Positions 43,072 through 53,592 of a stretch of 64,000 bases of DNA are shown here, in pieces. The DNA is taken from the NCBI GenBank assembly GCA_016169945.1, contig JADLSH010000217.1:248001-312000 (forward strand), written 5' to 3'. Positions within the stretch are counted from its first letter, which is position 1. The number at the start of each line of letters is the position of its first letter. The DNA comes from Trachythela sp. YZ-2020 (lineage: Eukaryota; Cnidaria; Anthozoa; Malacalcyonacea; Clavulariidae). Made by a program: the position numbers and the translations under genes. The notes under the pieces are model-generated. The model was not told where the DNA came from, did no database searches, and saw only the letters and a list, made by a program, of their open reading frames with translations.

Positions 43072-44540
43072 AATCTAGCTATTTTCCCTACATGGTAGAC
43101 AAAATTGTAAAAAAGGAAAAACTAATGTTGTGGTGGGTATCTCGCTCGACGGAACTGAGTGTTGAAGGGTTTTCATAAAGGAAATCAGTAGCTTTTTGCA
43201 ACTGGTTTTGCAGCTCAGTAGACAATTTGCATTAAAGACTAAATTTTGTTCTAGGCAAGGAGAAGGGAATCAAGCACAACAGCTACAAAGAACATAATAA
43301 GATTAGTAAAATTGCAAAGTTTGGTTGCGAAATGTTGTAAAATGCGGAAAATATAGCCTTGCAAAATTTGCAAATTTTGTATACTTTTTATTACGTGCGG
43401 AAATTCCTACCATTTTCGGCTCAAATGTGGTAGGAATTTCCGCACGTAATACAAAAGTATACAAAATTTGCAAACTTAATTTGCAAGGCTGTATTTTCTG
43501 CATTTTACAACATATTTCGCAACCAAACTTTGCAATTTTACTAATTTTAGTATGTTCTTTCCGGCAATATACTTTTTTTTGCCTAGATAAAAAATTAGTC
43601 TATAATGCAAATTGTCTCTTGGAAGAGTGCTGCACCGGAATCGGATGGGCGTTGGTTCAATTCCTGTCAGAGCCAGAGAGCCTATAGGTAACACAATGTT
43701 ACAAATTTCCTATTTTTGTAAACACGGAAACACCGGCAAAAACAATGAAGAGTTTATACTTTTAAGTGTAGATTTATCAATTGCCAAAATATATAATGTA
43801 TTTATCAGTTGCCAAAGTATATAGCGTAGATATATGCATTCTATAAACTCCTATTTCATGTAAAATTCAAATTGCGAAATCAGTGGCAGAAACTGATCCC
43901 CCCCCATCTATACATAAAGTAGACAATTCGTCCGAAATTTTAACCTAATATGGCTAGAAACAGCAGATTTTGAGGATGAATGGGAGGTTTCGGAAATCTT
44001 AGACGGTTTTATCGGAAATTTAAGAGGCTTTGAACGATAATTTAAGAAACTTACATCTACAATGAAAATATATTTGAAAGCTTTTGTTTAGGTAACAATT
44101 TTTAAAGCAACAAATACGTATTAAACAAAATGAAAGAAACCTATCATTGCGTTATATTTCACGATTTCCCATCGTATTTCTCTTCTTACCATATTTAATT
44201 AATGGCTTATCCCATGAAACGACTTTCAGAATCATAATTTATGCTGAATAATCTCACTCATTTCACTTCTGACGGTCCGCCATATTTTTCAGATCAGTGG
44301 AAGTCCACCCATACCCATGAAACAAACCCACGCGCCCACGATAGTTGATGAACTTCAGCCTTCGCACTACTTTTCTTTAACCCTGGTGTTAAAAAGCCGA
44401 GCACAATTATTAGTACCATTGACACGGGATTACGATCCACGCGTGGTTCGGGGATAATAAGCCTTCGACTCGATTAAGTCGAGCTGCATCCTTCGCAATT
44501 CAGCTCAGCTCTCAGCTGCAAGTAAGGATGATTAGCACAC
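43072..44540 (+). repeat. tRNA-headed dispersed repeat, copy 2
   Basis: Copy 2 of the repeat at 22132-32195. It runs TTGAATCTAGCTATTTTCCC to GATGATTAGCAC and is interrupted only by the palindrome at 43220-43617. It supplies the empty sites for the BEL element (near 44080) and the Mutator-like foldback (near 44372). The tRNA-like head survives in two pieces, 43204-43219 (TTTTGCAGCTCAG) and 43618-43676 (GAAGAGTGCTGCACCGGAATC to CAGAGCC). Confidence 0.87.
43220..43617. mobile_element. 398-bp near-perfect palindromic element
   Basis: AGACAATTTGCATTA at 43220 and its exact reverse complement ending at 43617. The pairing continues inwards almost to the centre: TTACGTGCGGAAATTCCTACC (43392) pairs with the sequence up to about 43450 around a loop of roughly 17 nt. 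It interrupts the tRNA-like head of repeat copy 2. It has no transposase and no clear target duplication. A transcript across it would form a hairpin of nearly 190 bp. Confidence 0.88.
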
Positions 44541-45264
44541 CCCCCGCCCCACCCACTTACTTACCTACTCACTTACTTACTAAATTTTATAGCTTTAAAT
44601 TTTTCCTCTTGTATTCTTTTTCCATTTTAACGTTGCATTGGTTTTGCAGAGTTATCAAGCGAACTTATCGGTTAAACACGCGCAAGGTTTGCCTATTCTG
44701 TATAGAATCTATATTGCATGTAAGATCGAAGAAAATGTTGGGTATTTACTACTTACGACTTATTACAGCTTTCTTCTAACAGCTAAGACATTCATGATCG
44801 GTTTAATCGCTTCACCGGTACCTGCGTCCGATGTTTTCGCAAAGCAGCGGTGGAAAACTGTTTTTTATGGCAATTTGTTGTACGAGTTTCGATTCTGCCC
44901 GTTTCATGCAAAGAGGAAGAGTTTCTTCATTATTTGAATTATCTTTATTGTCAGAAGTGCTGGCCAATAGAGCTGGAGAATATATCCTAAATCCTGTATT
45001 ACTATACATTTCTACCCAGGCTGAAATTACACTCGCAATACAAAATATATGCGTTTGCCCATATAAAGGTACAAGTAAAAGGTGCGGGTAGCCTTTGGCT
45101 TACTTGAAAAATAGACATCACTATTTACTAACCGAGAGTGAGGTCTAAACGGTCGAAGTTAGTAAGTTTTCTATTTTGGCATTTTGGAAATTGAGCAGCT
45201 ATTTCTAAAAGTGCAAAACATCACAGATTTGGTCATGCACGCGAAAGCAAAGTATAAAGGATAA
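44541..45264. other. no recognised gene
   Basis: About 0.7 kb with overlapping frames on both strands (44638-44937, 44831-45091 plus; 45009-44812 minus), none matching a known family. The plus strand has a pyrimidine-rich stretch ending TTTTGCAG near 44650 that could be a splice acceptor. Nothing can be assigned. Confidence 0.4.
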
Positions 45265-45720
45265 GATAGGATAAAACTTTATTTTGCCACGCTATAGCCA
45301 CTTCAACTGAAGTTGGTGTGAAGTTGGTGCGAAGTTGGCGCTATAGCCACTTCAACTGAAGTTAATCCAAGTGGGGCGTAGATTATAAAATACAACAATT
45401 ATAATACAAAAACTATAAATTACACGCTATAATAAATACAAGAACAGAATATAAGTATACTATTTACAAAATATATCATATGGTTAGTAGACGTTAATTC
45501 ATCAGGCTAATCGAGGAAATATTCCTATTAAAATAATGAATAGATTCACTATTTCTCACATTTTCGGGTAAGCTATTCCATATTTTAAATCCACTGTAGC
45601 GGAAACATTTTTTGCCATATTCGGTATTGGGACGTGAGAAAAAGCCGGTTCATTCTAAATGAAATATCAATTTCATTCGTACAATTCCGTCTTACAAATG
45701 CATCTGGGCAAGTAAAACAC
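45265..45720 (-). pseudogene. LINE 3' tail fragment
   Basis: Minus-strand LINE end. About 45690-45495 encodes the final part of a LINE ORF2 (FFSRPNTEYGKKCFRYSG, then KIWNSLPENVRNSESIHYF and a stop). The 3' UTR runs to about 45265 and contains AATAAAG and a TATCC-type tail. It is extremely 5'-truncated, as usual for LINE insertions. A GAAGTTGG-rich short repeat (CACTTCAACTGAAGTT twice) lies at 45300-45362. Confidence 0.65.
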
Positions 45721-46258
45721 TACTACATACAACACGTTTATATAAAATATTAACTGAGATATAGGGATATTTAATAATTTAATCACAGTTTTTCGAAATA
45801 GCAGAAAACAACTCGGAAAACAAGCTGTTAGTTCAATAATATTTGCCATAGGCATATTCATTATTTGTTTACTATTAATCAAAGGGAACAAAACTTGATC
45901 ATAGAATGGTAACCATGGTCTATTTTCCTTCTTTTAATATTCGTAGTTGTTATTTTCCCCGTTTTCGACTATTTTAGAAGACTTTTAGAGATTTTTCTTG
46001 TCCGAAACTTGGCAGTTTTCTTTTCAAGGCAAAGTTTGTTAATTGCGTACTGTCCACGTGCAATACGGAAAAAGTCTGCCACGTCAGCAGCCAATCAAAT
46101 TGCGCGATTTACTAAAAAAAATGCTTGCCATAAAATAACATATAATAGATAATATAGAAATAACAAACATAACTACACTATTTTGACATATATTAAGTCA
46201 TCTAGAGCAAATATAATACGTTGAAAAGTTAGCCTCTGTCAGTTCTGTCTTTAATATA

Positions 46259-48390
46259 CTATGTTTCTAAGCTCTTATGTTTTTCTAACTTCCTATATTC
46301 AATGCCTAACCATATAATTCCAAATAGCCAGCCGATAGTTATACAAAGACAAGTGTACATCATTGGCATTCTGTCAAAGGTAACACCAGCTATTAAACGA
46401 CCGAGGATAATGGAGGTATGTACTGTCATAAATGTAAGACTTTGATAAAATGAGGCACTTTCGACTGGTGTTAGTTTAGATAACAATGAACAGGTCAAGG
46501 GAAAGTTTACGAACTGTGCGTTCATAATTAACATTGAAACCAATAGGAGATAAGCTGTATTCACTGACATGGTATTGTTCCAGAATAGAGCAAAATAGAA
46601 TATGATTGAAATGGGGACTATCAATGAAACGGCTCCTATAACAAGAAAATTCTTTTCTGAAAGTTTTTCTGCGAGGAGATAAGCTGCAATGAAGAAAACA
46701 AACGAGAACAATGAACTGTTGAGGTAAATTAATTTTACGTGACTAAGTCCCAATCCGAGACGGTGCTTTGCCAATAATGGAAAATAAAATGAAACGATAT
46801 TATAGAGAAACACAGACAGGAAAATGAGATAATATAAACAAAAAACAATTGACTTTGGACAGCCAGTAATATTCCCTTCATATTTGGATAAAGTAATTTC
46901 ACCATCACTATCATTGTCAATACTTCGTTGATCTTCTTCAGAGTTTTCCGCGAGATTACTTGGTAGGAACATCGTAAGAGTAAGTAACAAACACCAAACG
47001 ATTGTTAAAACTACCCCTGGTGAATTTCCTGGGTTGATTTTCCAACCTGAAATGTAACACATCACGTAAGTGCAACTAATATTTGTTAAACAAAACATAT
47101 AAACCCGTCCTTTATAACTTTATAACCAATTGCTCCATACCCATGCAGATGGAAAAAAAATGATTCCGTTTGCGAAGCCGCCCGGCATTACTCAGGCCTT
47201 GCCTGGTGTACTAAGGCAAGGTATGAACTAGAATTTTAAATCAAACATCATCCAATTTCTATGATACGTTGAAGCCAAAGGTGAAGCTGGTGAATATCAT
47301 GCAGAAAAAAAACGCATGGGCAAAAAGCTAGGGAGATTTCGTCGTTCTAAGAGCTTCATTCAAACATGGTTTTCTGGATATAGGCATGGCTATATTTACA
47401 TTTAGTTGTAAGGAAAGTTCGAGGAGTATCTCGTTTTTGTATTATGTTTTATGGAGTTTTTGTATTCTCAAAAATGGCAAATGCTTGATCGTGTTAAGAA
47501 AACGTCGATCTTAAACTCCGAAAGAGTTTTTGACGGTATTGAAGTCTATTTATAGTTAGCTTTTAGTCACTATATTAACCGCTATAAAACGTGAATAAAT
47601 CGATGTTTTTCAAGTGATGTTTTATTCGGCATCGTGCTTTCATGGCGGACAGGGTGAGCGGCTTCAAATAATCAGTCGGCTTCAAAATTTTCGTTCCAGT
47701 CCCTTAAGTGTTCAATGCCATGGCGGGCGATGGTGGTTATCTTCTATGGGATATTAGTAGTCACGCGATTTAAGATGTTTGCATTATCCAGGAAATAAAA
47801 TTGTGGGGGAATGTTTTCCCCCGAGTAGTCGGTTTGACACCCCAATAAAAGAATATATCTCTATATCTATTTACTCACCTAATATATCCAGGTTGAATGT
47901 AAGAACACTGCCAATTGTTGGACCACATATTGAGCCAACACAGAAGAGACCTTCGAAATATAGAAATGTTTTAGCACGATTTCTGTTGGTAGTACATTTT
48001 GTCACGGCACCATAGAGCACTCCAACTGTTCCTTCACCTATACCACTTATAAATCTTCCAAACAAAGGGAAGTAACCATTAACAGGAATCGAGTAAAGGA
48101 GATTACCACTGATTTTCACTAAACCACACATGACAACGATGGCCTTTGATGCTTGAAATTTGTCCTCCAGAAATCCAATCAATGGCGCGAGAAGCAAGGT
48201 TCCTGTTGAATAAGCAGCTAGGGTTAAACCAAGGAATACATTTGACTCTCCAAGATACTTCATGTAATACCAAGCAGTTGGTTGGATTAGGAATTCTTCC
48301 GCTCCATCCGCCAGGAGGCGAAAAGATAAATAGACGAAAACTAGTTTGTTCAGTGATGTAAAATTGATTTGAAAACCGTTCGTGAATGGT
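46259..48390 (-). CDS. major facilitator superfamily transporter, two exons (5' incomplete)
   Basis: The only convincing host gene. Exon A runs 48390 to 47879; it has a candidate acceptor TTTTATAG just before it and donor GTGAGT after TTAG. The intron is 47878-47046 (acceptor TTACATTTCAG). Exon B runs 47045 to 46259. The splice joins codons in phase (Leu-Gly at the junction). The product has about ten hydrophobic segments. Exon A shows the N-terminal MFS half (SLNKLVFVYLSFRLLADG, GFLEDKFQASKAIVVMCG like motif A, FGRFISGIGEGTVG). Exon B has an acidic cytoplasmic loop (SEEDQRSIDNDSDGE) and the C-terminal half (LGLGLSHVKLIYLNSS, LGRLIAGVTFDRMP). The domain layout suggests an MFSD8/spinster-like endolysosomal or plasma-membrane carrier; the substrate is unknown. 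The first exon and start were not found. It is flanked by repeats on both sides. Confidence 0.8.
47046..47878 (-). other. intron of MFS gene
   Basis: 833-bp GT-AG intron (donor GTGAGT at 47878-47873, acceptor CAG at 47048-47046 on the minus strand). It contains two ATGGCGG motifs (47642-47648, 47720-47726) and a small inverted repeat of GGCCTTGCCTGGTGTACTAAGG type near 47190-47220. No coding content. Confidence 0.75.
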
Positions 48391-48935
48391 CTATAAAATC
48401 ATAAAATGAGGATGAACAAAGTTGAGAATATTGACGACAGACAATACGGTATTATTCTACATACTATGAAACTACGTAACCTGTTCCAGAACTATTCTGA
48501 CAGGGCCGCACAGAAACATTTGGGGGCCCAGGGTAAAAATAACTTTGGGGCCTTAGCTATTTTCCATCTTTGGCGTTATGTGCTTGTATACAATACTGAT
48601 TTACATACCCTTGAACTTCTGGATTACGTTTTGAAATCTAGGAGGCCTGAGAAATGGCAAATTCCTGCATTCTGAGGGACTATTTATAGTAAAATATATC
48701 CATATTTCACTTAATTTCTATTTGGGCTCCCCTTGATGGGCTCGGTATTCAGGACCGTCGGCAAACTAAAAATTGATCCATGTAAATGAACGATACGTTA
48801 AAGAGGGAAATTCCTTATTGTAAATGTCGTCAAAATGTCGTCAAATGATGCATATTGCTAGTAAGTAAATAAATTCTTGTCAAATCAAGATGCGATATGG
48901 AAGCTGCGTTACCGTCCGTCAGGAGACAAGAGCTG
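48391..48935. other. no gene seen
   Basis: Upstream of MFS exon A. It may hold further intron sequence or an unseen first exon. CAAAATGTCGT is duplicated near 48828-48845. No support for a gene. Confidence 0.5.
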
Positions 48936-50713
48936 AATAATGTGTGAATAGATGAATGTATATGAATGTACAATGATTCTTCTTTTGACTCACTATTCAT
49001 AACTTAAACTAAAGAGTTACACTAAATGTAAAAATAGGCATGGTGCTAGGGTAGGAAGAAAAATATTTTACTTAAACGGCAAAATTAGTTATTTTGCTAA
49101 TATTCTTAACACAGTATTCAAGGTCCAATACCTGTCCCTTGACAAATAAAATTGTGTGGCATTAAACCAAGGACGGTGGGCCAGTGTGCATTGCTTCTTA
49201 ATGGGTTAAATCTATTAAATAAATTATTGACTTGCATCTTCTTTTAAGTAGAAGACTGAGAAACAGGAACAAAAATATTTTATGAATGATTTTGTCTGGC
49301 AGGGCAAAGTGGTTTTAGTTTATATGATATAGGTATATAGACCTCCAACTTTGTTTATGTTTTTAGGCAGCTAAAGAAGCATGAGTGAATTTTTACAAAT
49401 TTTATACTCTCATGGGTATTTTGGCCTGCCAGAAAATGTAAGTGCACTGTAGTTTAAAGGTCTGTAATATGAAGCTGATGGCAAAATATTGTTTGATTCA
49501 TCTCTATGGCAAAAGCTACATACATTACTGCCCCACATCATGATCAAACAACTTTTCAGCAGTTAATTAAAAAAATATATTTTTCAAGTTGCATTATTCC
49601 ATCATGTTGAAATGCTTCAAAACCTGACTTCAGTCATGTTGATAATCAAACCCAGACAAAAGAGTTGGTTATAGATATGTACTTGATGATCGGCGCCCAT
49701 CTGATGAAGAAGCTGAACTTGCTGGTGATGAACTTCTTGCATGATAAGGGGGAAATGAAATTGGGGATTCAGTTTGGTGAAAGGAGAATGGAGGCATATG
49801 CCCTTGTTGAGACTGAAACGGTGAAACCATCTGTGGTTGGGACACATTTCCATTATTTTTAATGAAACCCATTTCAACTTCATACCAAACATCATTGATT
49901 CGTTTTCTTGCTAGAACTCTTTGCATCGGATTAAATCTTGCAAGAATCTCCTGGACTTTCATACATGGACGAGAGTCTCTTTTGAGAACATGATCTGCTT
50001 GTTTGAAGAATTCCAATCTGGCTTCAGCTATCTCATTCATCTGATTTTATTCTTTTTTTTTGTTTTTTTTCAAGCTGATCGGCTATACTAGCTATATCAT
50101 TCTCATTTTGACTGGATGTAAGAGTTGACACTGAATTGTCAATATCGTTGCACTATTTAGTAAACTGCATCTAATCATAAAACGTCCAAGTCGGCTTATG
50201 TACAGAATCAGTTCCAGTTCTCTTGCTTCCTTCGTCACGTTTATTTTCCCTATCAAAAACTGTTTTCAAAAAATGCCACTGACGTTTAATATCTTCAATC
50301 GTACCACCACTTAGCATATCCAACAACTTGTTCAATACATCTCTCAAGTTACGGTCTTTGTACTGTTCCGCAAAGAAAGCTGTGCTCTTTGTAAAAATCA
50401 ATAAGAATTTCGACCTCGTGGTCATCCCATTATTTTCCTTTTTTATCCTCAATATCTTTTACCATTTCGTTATTTAAATACTACATGTCTTTGAATACAC
50501 GGGACACAACAACCTCATTTTCTCGCATTCGTTTGATCTCCCTTGTCATGGAAGTTCGAAGACTGTGAAGTAATTTCTTAATTTCTTCGACTGACATCCT
50601 GAAACGATTTGCCAAGGTTTGTGTACCTCTACCTTATTTTTGTTTATCTTTATAAATCGCCAATGGGAGCTAATATTAACTCCTTCTTCACTGTATGATC
50701 TGTGAGTTTACAC
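48936..50713. repeat. dispersed repeat, copy 2 of MADF-gene-bearing unit
   Basis: Near-identical to 6796-8594. It ends abruptly at TGTGAGTTTACAC, where the P-element-like sequence begins. It contains insertions relative to copy 1 (for example CACGGGACACAACAACC near 50500) and lacks a 15-bp segment near 50370. Confidence 0.85.
49617..50452 (-). pseudogene. MADF-like DNA-binding protein relic, copy 2
   Basis: Second copy of the gene relic at 7463-8349. The MADF part (50452-50171: YKDRNLRDVLNKLLDMLSGG, IKRQWHFLKTVFD) has lost the WDDHEFEILIDFY start to frameshifts and small indels. The C-terminal part (50040-49669) is better preserved than in copy 1: MNEIAEARLEFFKQADHVLK leads without a break into ARFNPMQRVLARKRINDV. 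Comparing the copies shows that each kept a different half, so neither is functional. An A-rich tract near 50052-50068 separates the halves. Confidence 0.7.
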
Positions 50714-50773
50714 CACTGAGCAATACTATATTACTGGAGGACGTGCACGGCAGTGAAAAGTGAAGCCAAAAAC

Positions 50774-50802
50774 ATGGCGGATTTCGGCATTTGCTGACGT
50801 CA
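50774..50802 (+). promoter_or_regulatory. ATGGCGG plus TGACGTCA upstream of THAP exon
   Basis: ATGGCGG (50774-50780) and TGACGTCA (50795-50802) lie about 145-170 bp before the start codon of the P-element-like gene. Their type and spacing recall the motif cluster in the ends of the 37.9-41.9 kb element. Promoter function is inferred from position only. Confidence 0.4.
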
Positions 50803-50946
50803 ATATGTCCCAAATGCCCATGATAATTACCACTGACAAACCGCGATCCTAAGCTTTAAACAAAGTGCTTCCCCCCCTGGTATTTGTACAAAAAATTTGT
50901 ATTCAGAGCTCAAATTGTTTTCCCGCCTTTTGGTTTTTGCTGGAAA

Positions 50947-51014
50947 ATGCCTCGTTTTTGTTCATTTTATGGATGCCACAATACTTTTTCAACGCCAAAT
51001 GTTTCTTCTCATCG
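50947..51014 (+). pseudogene. THAP exon 1
   Basis: 68-nt exon from ATG 50947, in good context, to donor GTAAGA at 51015. It supplies the first two Cys of the zinc-binding C2CH module (C-x4-C). It ends in phase 2 (CATCG), and joining to 51505 gives the His-Arg-Phe-Pro seen in THAP domains. Confidence 0.8.
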
Positions 51015-51504
51015 GTAAGAATTCGTTAAACATCTTTTGTGCTTCGTTTTTATTGAACTTTATGTAAAAATTGAATAACATGCATATATGGCTACGAAAT
51101 CTTTTTCCTTTCAAAAACAAACTGAACAAACTCCGCTGTATTTAAGCAGCATATATAATATTATATTTTACTTATATTTTGTTTAAGATCACAAATTGAG
51201 GCAGTTCTTATATTTTTACTTTTACTTGCTTCACATTATCAAAAACCTGTTTTTAGTTTTCACATATAAACAAGAAATAGAAATGGTATAAGTCGTATAA
51301 AAATGTGAAAATCCTCGTACTATAAATGGGATCAGCATAGGTTTAATACAATAACTAACGTTTATAGCATACTCCACCGACTCTTGGTGCAAAATTATTG
51401 ATATCTATCATATATTATATAATTATTTTCATATTAATTTGATCTATTTTAATTATATATCATCACAGGTCATTATATTTTAATGCATCTCAATATATTT
51501 ACAG

Positions 51505-51698
51505 TTTCCCAGATGCCAAAAGACATCCAGAGATCCATATGGGTTCAGAATATAAATGAAGGTGTGGCAGTTAAATTTGTCCCCACAAAAGGAAGTCGTA
51601 TTTGGTCCAAACATTTTAGCCCGGACATGATAGAAGAGGGCGGAGAAAGAGAAATTCTGAAGCCTGGTGCTGTCCCGACACTATTTTCCAATTCTCAG
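51505..51698 (+). pseudogene. THAP exon 2, one-base frameshift
   Basis: Exon between acceptor TTTACAG (51504) and donor GTTGGT (51699). The reading begins FPDA and is thrown out of frame at the AAAA run. The downstream frame gives DIQRSIWVQN, SRIWSKHFSPD (third Cys position reads Trp, see findings) and LKPGAVPTLF, the AVPTIF-type signature of THAP domains. Confidence 0.78.
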
Positions 51699-53592
51699 GT
51701 TGGTGTCATATTTTATCTATAATTTTTGTTCTTAATTTGTCTATGCCCAATTTATGCCAAGAACTTGCTCCTTAATTGACAGTAAATTAATTTTGCTGTG
51801 ATGATGGTCAAACTTTGTGTTATCCCTTATAAGGTGCTATATATATAAAATTAACTAAAATGTTTATGTTGTTGAGTGCTTGCATGCCAGATCTTGTAAA
51901 CAGACATGACAGATGACATGATAGTCGACTTCGTAGTAATCCATTCAGCTTTATTAACAATTCATATTTGTCTCTTGATCAGCATTCAAATTAATTTTTA
52001 CAAGAGCAATCATTTTTGCAAGAAATCAACCAAGATCTGCCAGGTGTCTCCTACATGCTTGCACCTTGTAACCAGTAACTGCCCCTTAACCCATTAGCTG
52101 GGAATGTGCCCTTATACATGCCCTACTTTAGCATGTTACTCTGTCTATGGGTACTTGGCTGTGAGTATGTTTAATTAATGCATCATTTAATTCAAGCATT
52201 GCATGCCCCCCCCCCAAGCTTTTCCCCAGGAGCTGGGCATAATTTGTTCTTGCAAAATTGCCCTGGAGCTGGGCATTTGTTTACTGACAGGGTACTGTGG
52301 TTTCTATATGCTGCTGCTGAACATGTGAACTGTGAGTGCCACAGCATATTGTATAAAACTCCATGAATATGGTCATGGATGATGTATTTGAGTTGTACAC
52401 TAAACAAACTGAACATGTGGAGACAACTTGTTTGTCTTTACAGCTGGGCTTAAAACATAAGTAGTTAAACAATAAATTAAGTCAAACTTTATATTCAATC
52501 TGCATGCAAAGCCTTGAACATTTTCCAGTTTCCTCATGACATTCTGATGAAAGCTTTGTTTTTGTATGCATTGGGGACTGTTCATTTTTTATCTGGGAGG
52601 GGGGGCTGGTTAAAATAGGGGGTGGGCCATGCAAAAAGATGACCTTAAAGGGTTGGTCACACGAAATAATATTAGAAATTTTATACGCATAAAACGATAC
52701 AATGTTTCATTATGTTGCAAGAATGTCACTCTCAAAATTTTCCCCAAACCCTCCCCCCCCAGCTATGCAGGACCCATGGAATGACAATGTGGTGCAGATT
52801 TTTCCTGTGGGCGCACTCTTACAGCTGCACCAACACAAATTATGTCAAAGATGTCATAGTTCATGAAAATTTCAGTTTGAACTTGTTGATGCTGACTTTG
52901 TGGGGGGTGCTGACGTTTTCTATGGGGATGCACTCCCCTGCTCCCCCAGTAGATCCGCCCATGATGCAGACCATGCAGTTAGGTTCAATCTTGCAAAGTT
53001 CTGCTGCTCAAATAGATTGGCACATCTTGAGCAATATAGTTACAGCTATCTGTTGCTTATAGGTATACAACTTCAAGTGAATAATTATATATTTACAGTC
53101 TGTGTTAAAAATCAGCTAAGAGGGCTCATTAAAATCCACCAGCCCGCCTTCCAGATAAAAAATAAACCATCCCTTGGGGCCAGGCATTTGTCATCATGCG
53201 TTTCTCTGCATTTGGGTGGGGCATTAATGGGCATTATCTGCCCATCCCCAATAAATTACATACACTTAGAAAAATAGAGTACAAATACCTGAGTGAGGGG
53301 GCAACACTGGAATTGATGCATTATTAATCAGATAGTAAGAACACATTTTTGAGGGAATTAGATTTGAATTGAAGACTTGTTAGAAAGTCATATAATCAGG
53401 CAGGAATAATAAATTGTTCAAGATAACGTATCGGTGGCCATTAATCATTATATAACTAATATAACTACTTCAAATTACATTTATTAACTAGGTAATGACG
53501 ATTGGAGAGACATGTAGTAAGAAAGCTGTGAATCATGAAAGTATAAAAGGAAAACAGTTAACAGGTATGTCAGAATAAAAAAATGTTTAGTA
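51699..53592 (+). other. intron-like gap within P-element gene
   Basis: About 1.9 kb without transposase homology between THAP exon 2 and the body. It contains poly-C/poly-G runs, a TTAACCCATTAGCTGG repeat remnant (52086) and two related segments of GGGGGCTGGTTAAAATAGG type. It probably represents an intron enlarged by repeats. The next exon start is not certain; no acceptor in the right phase was found. Confidence 0.45.

Noticed and set aside
43325..43694. 120-aa and 72-aa ORFs in the palindrome region
   Set aside because: They are mirrored on both strands by the palindrome and run through the insertion junction with the tRNA-like repeat.
44528..45091. Possible small membrane proteins on the plus strand
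   Set aside because: Overlapping frames with no ATG consistency, no recognised domain and biased AT-rich composition.
50714..50755. P-element left terminal inverted repeat at CACTGAGCAATACTATATTA
   Set aside because: The position fits, but no matching inverse sequence was found downstream of 57600, so the end is not claimed.
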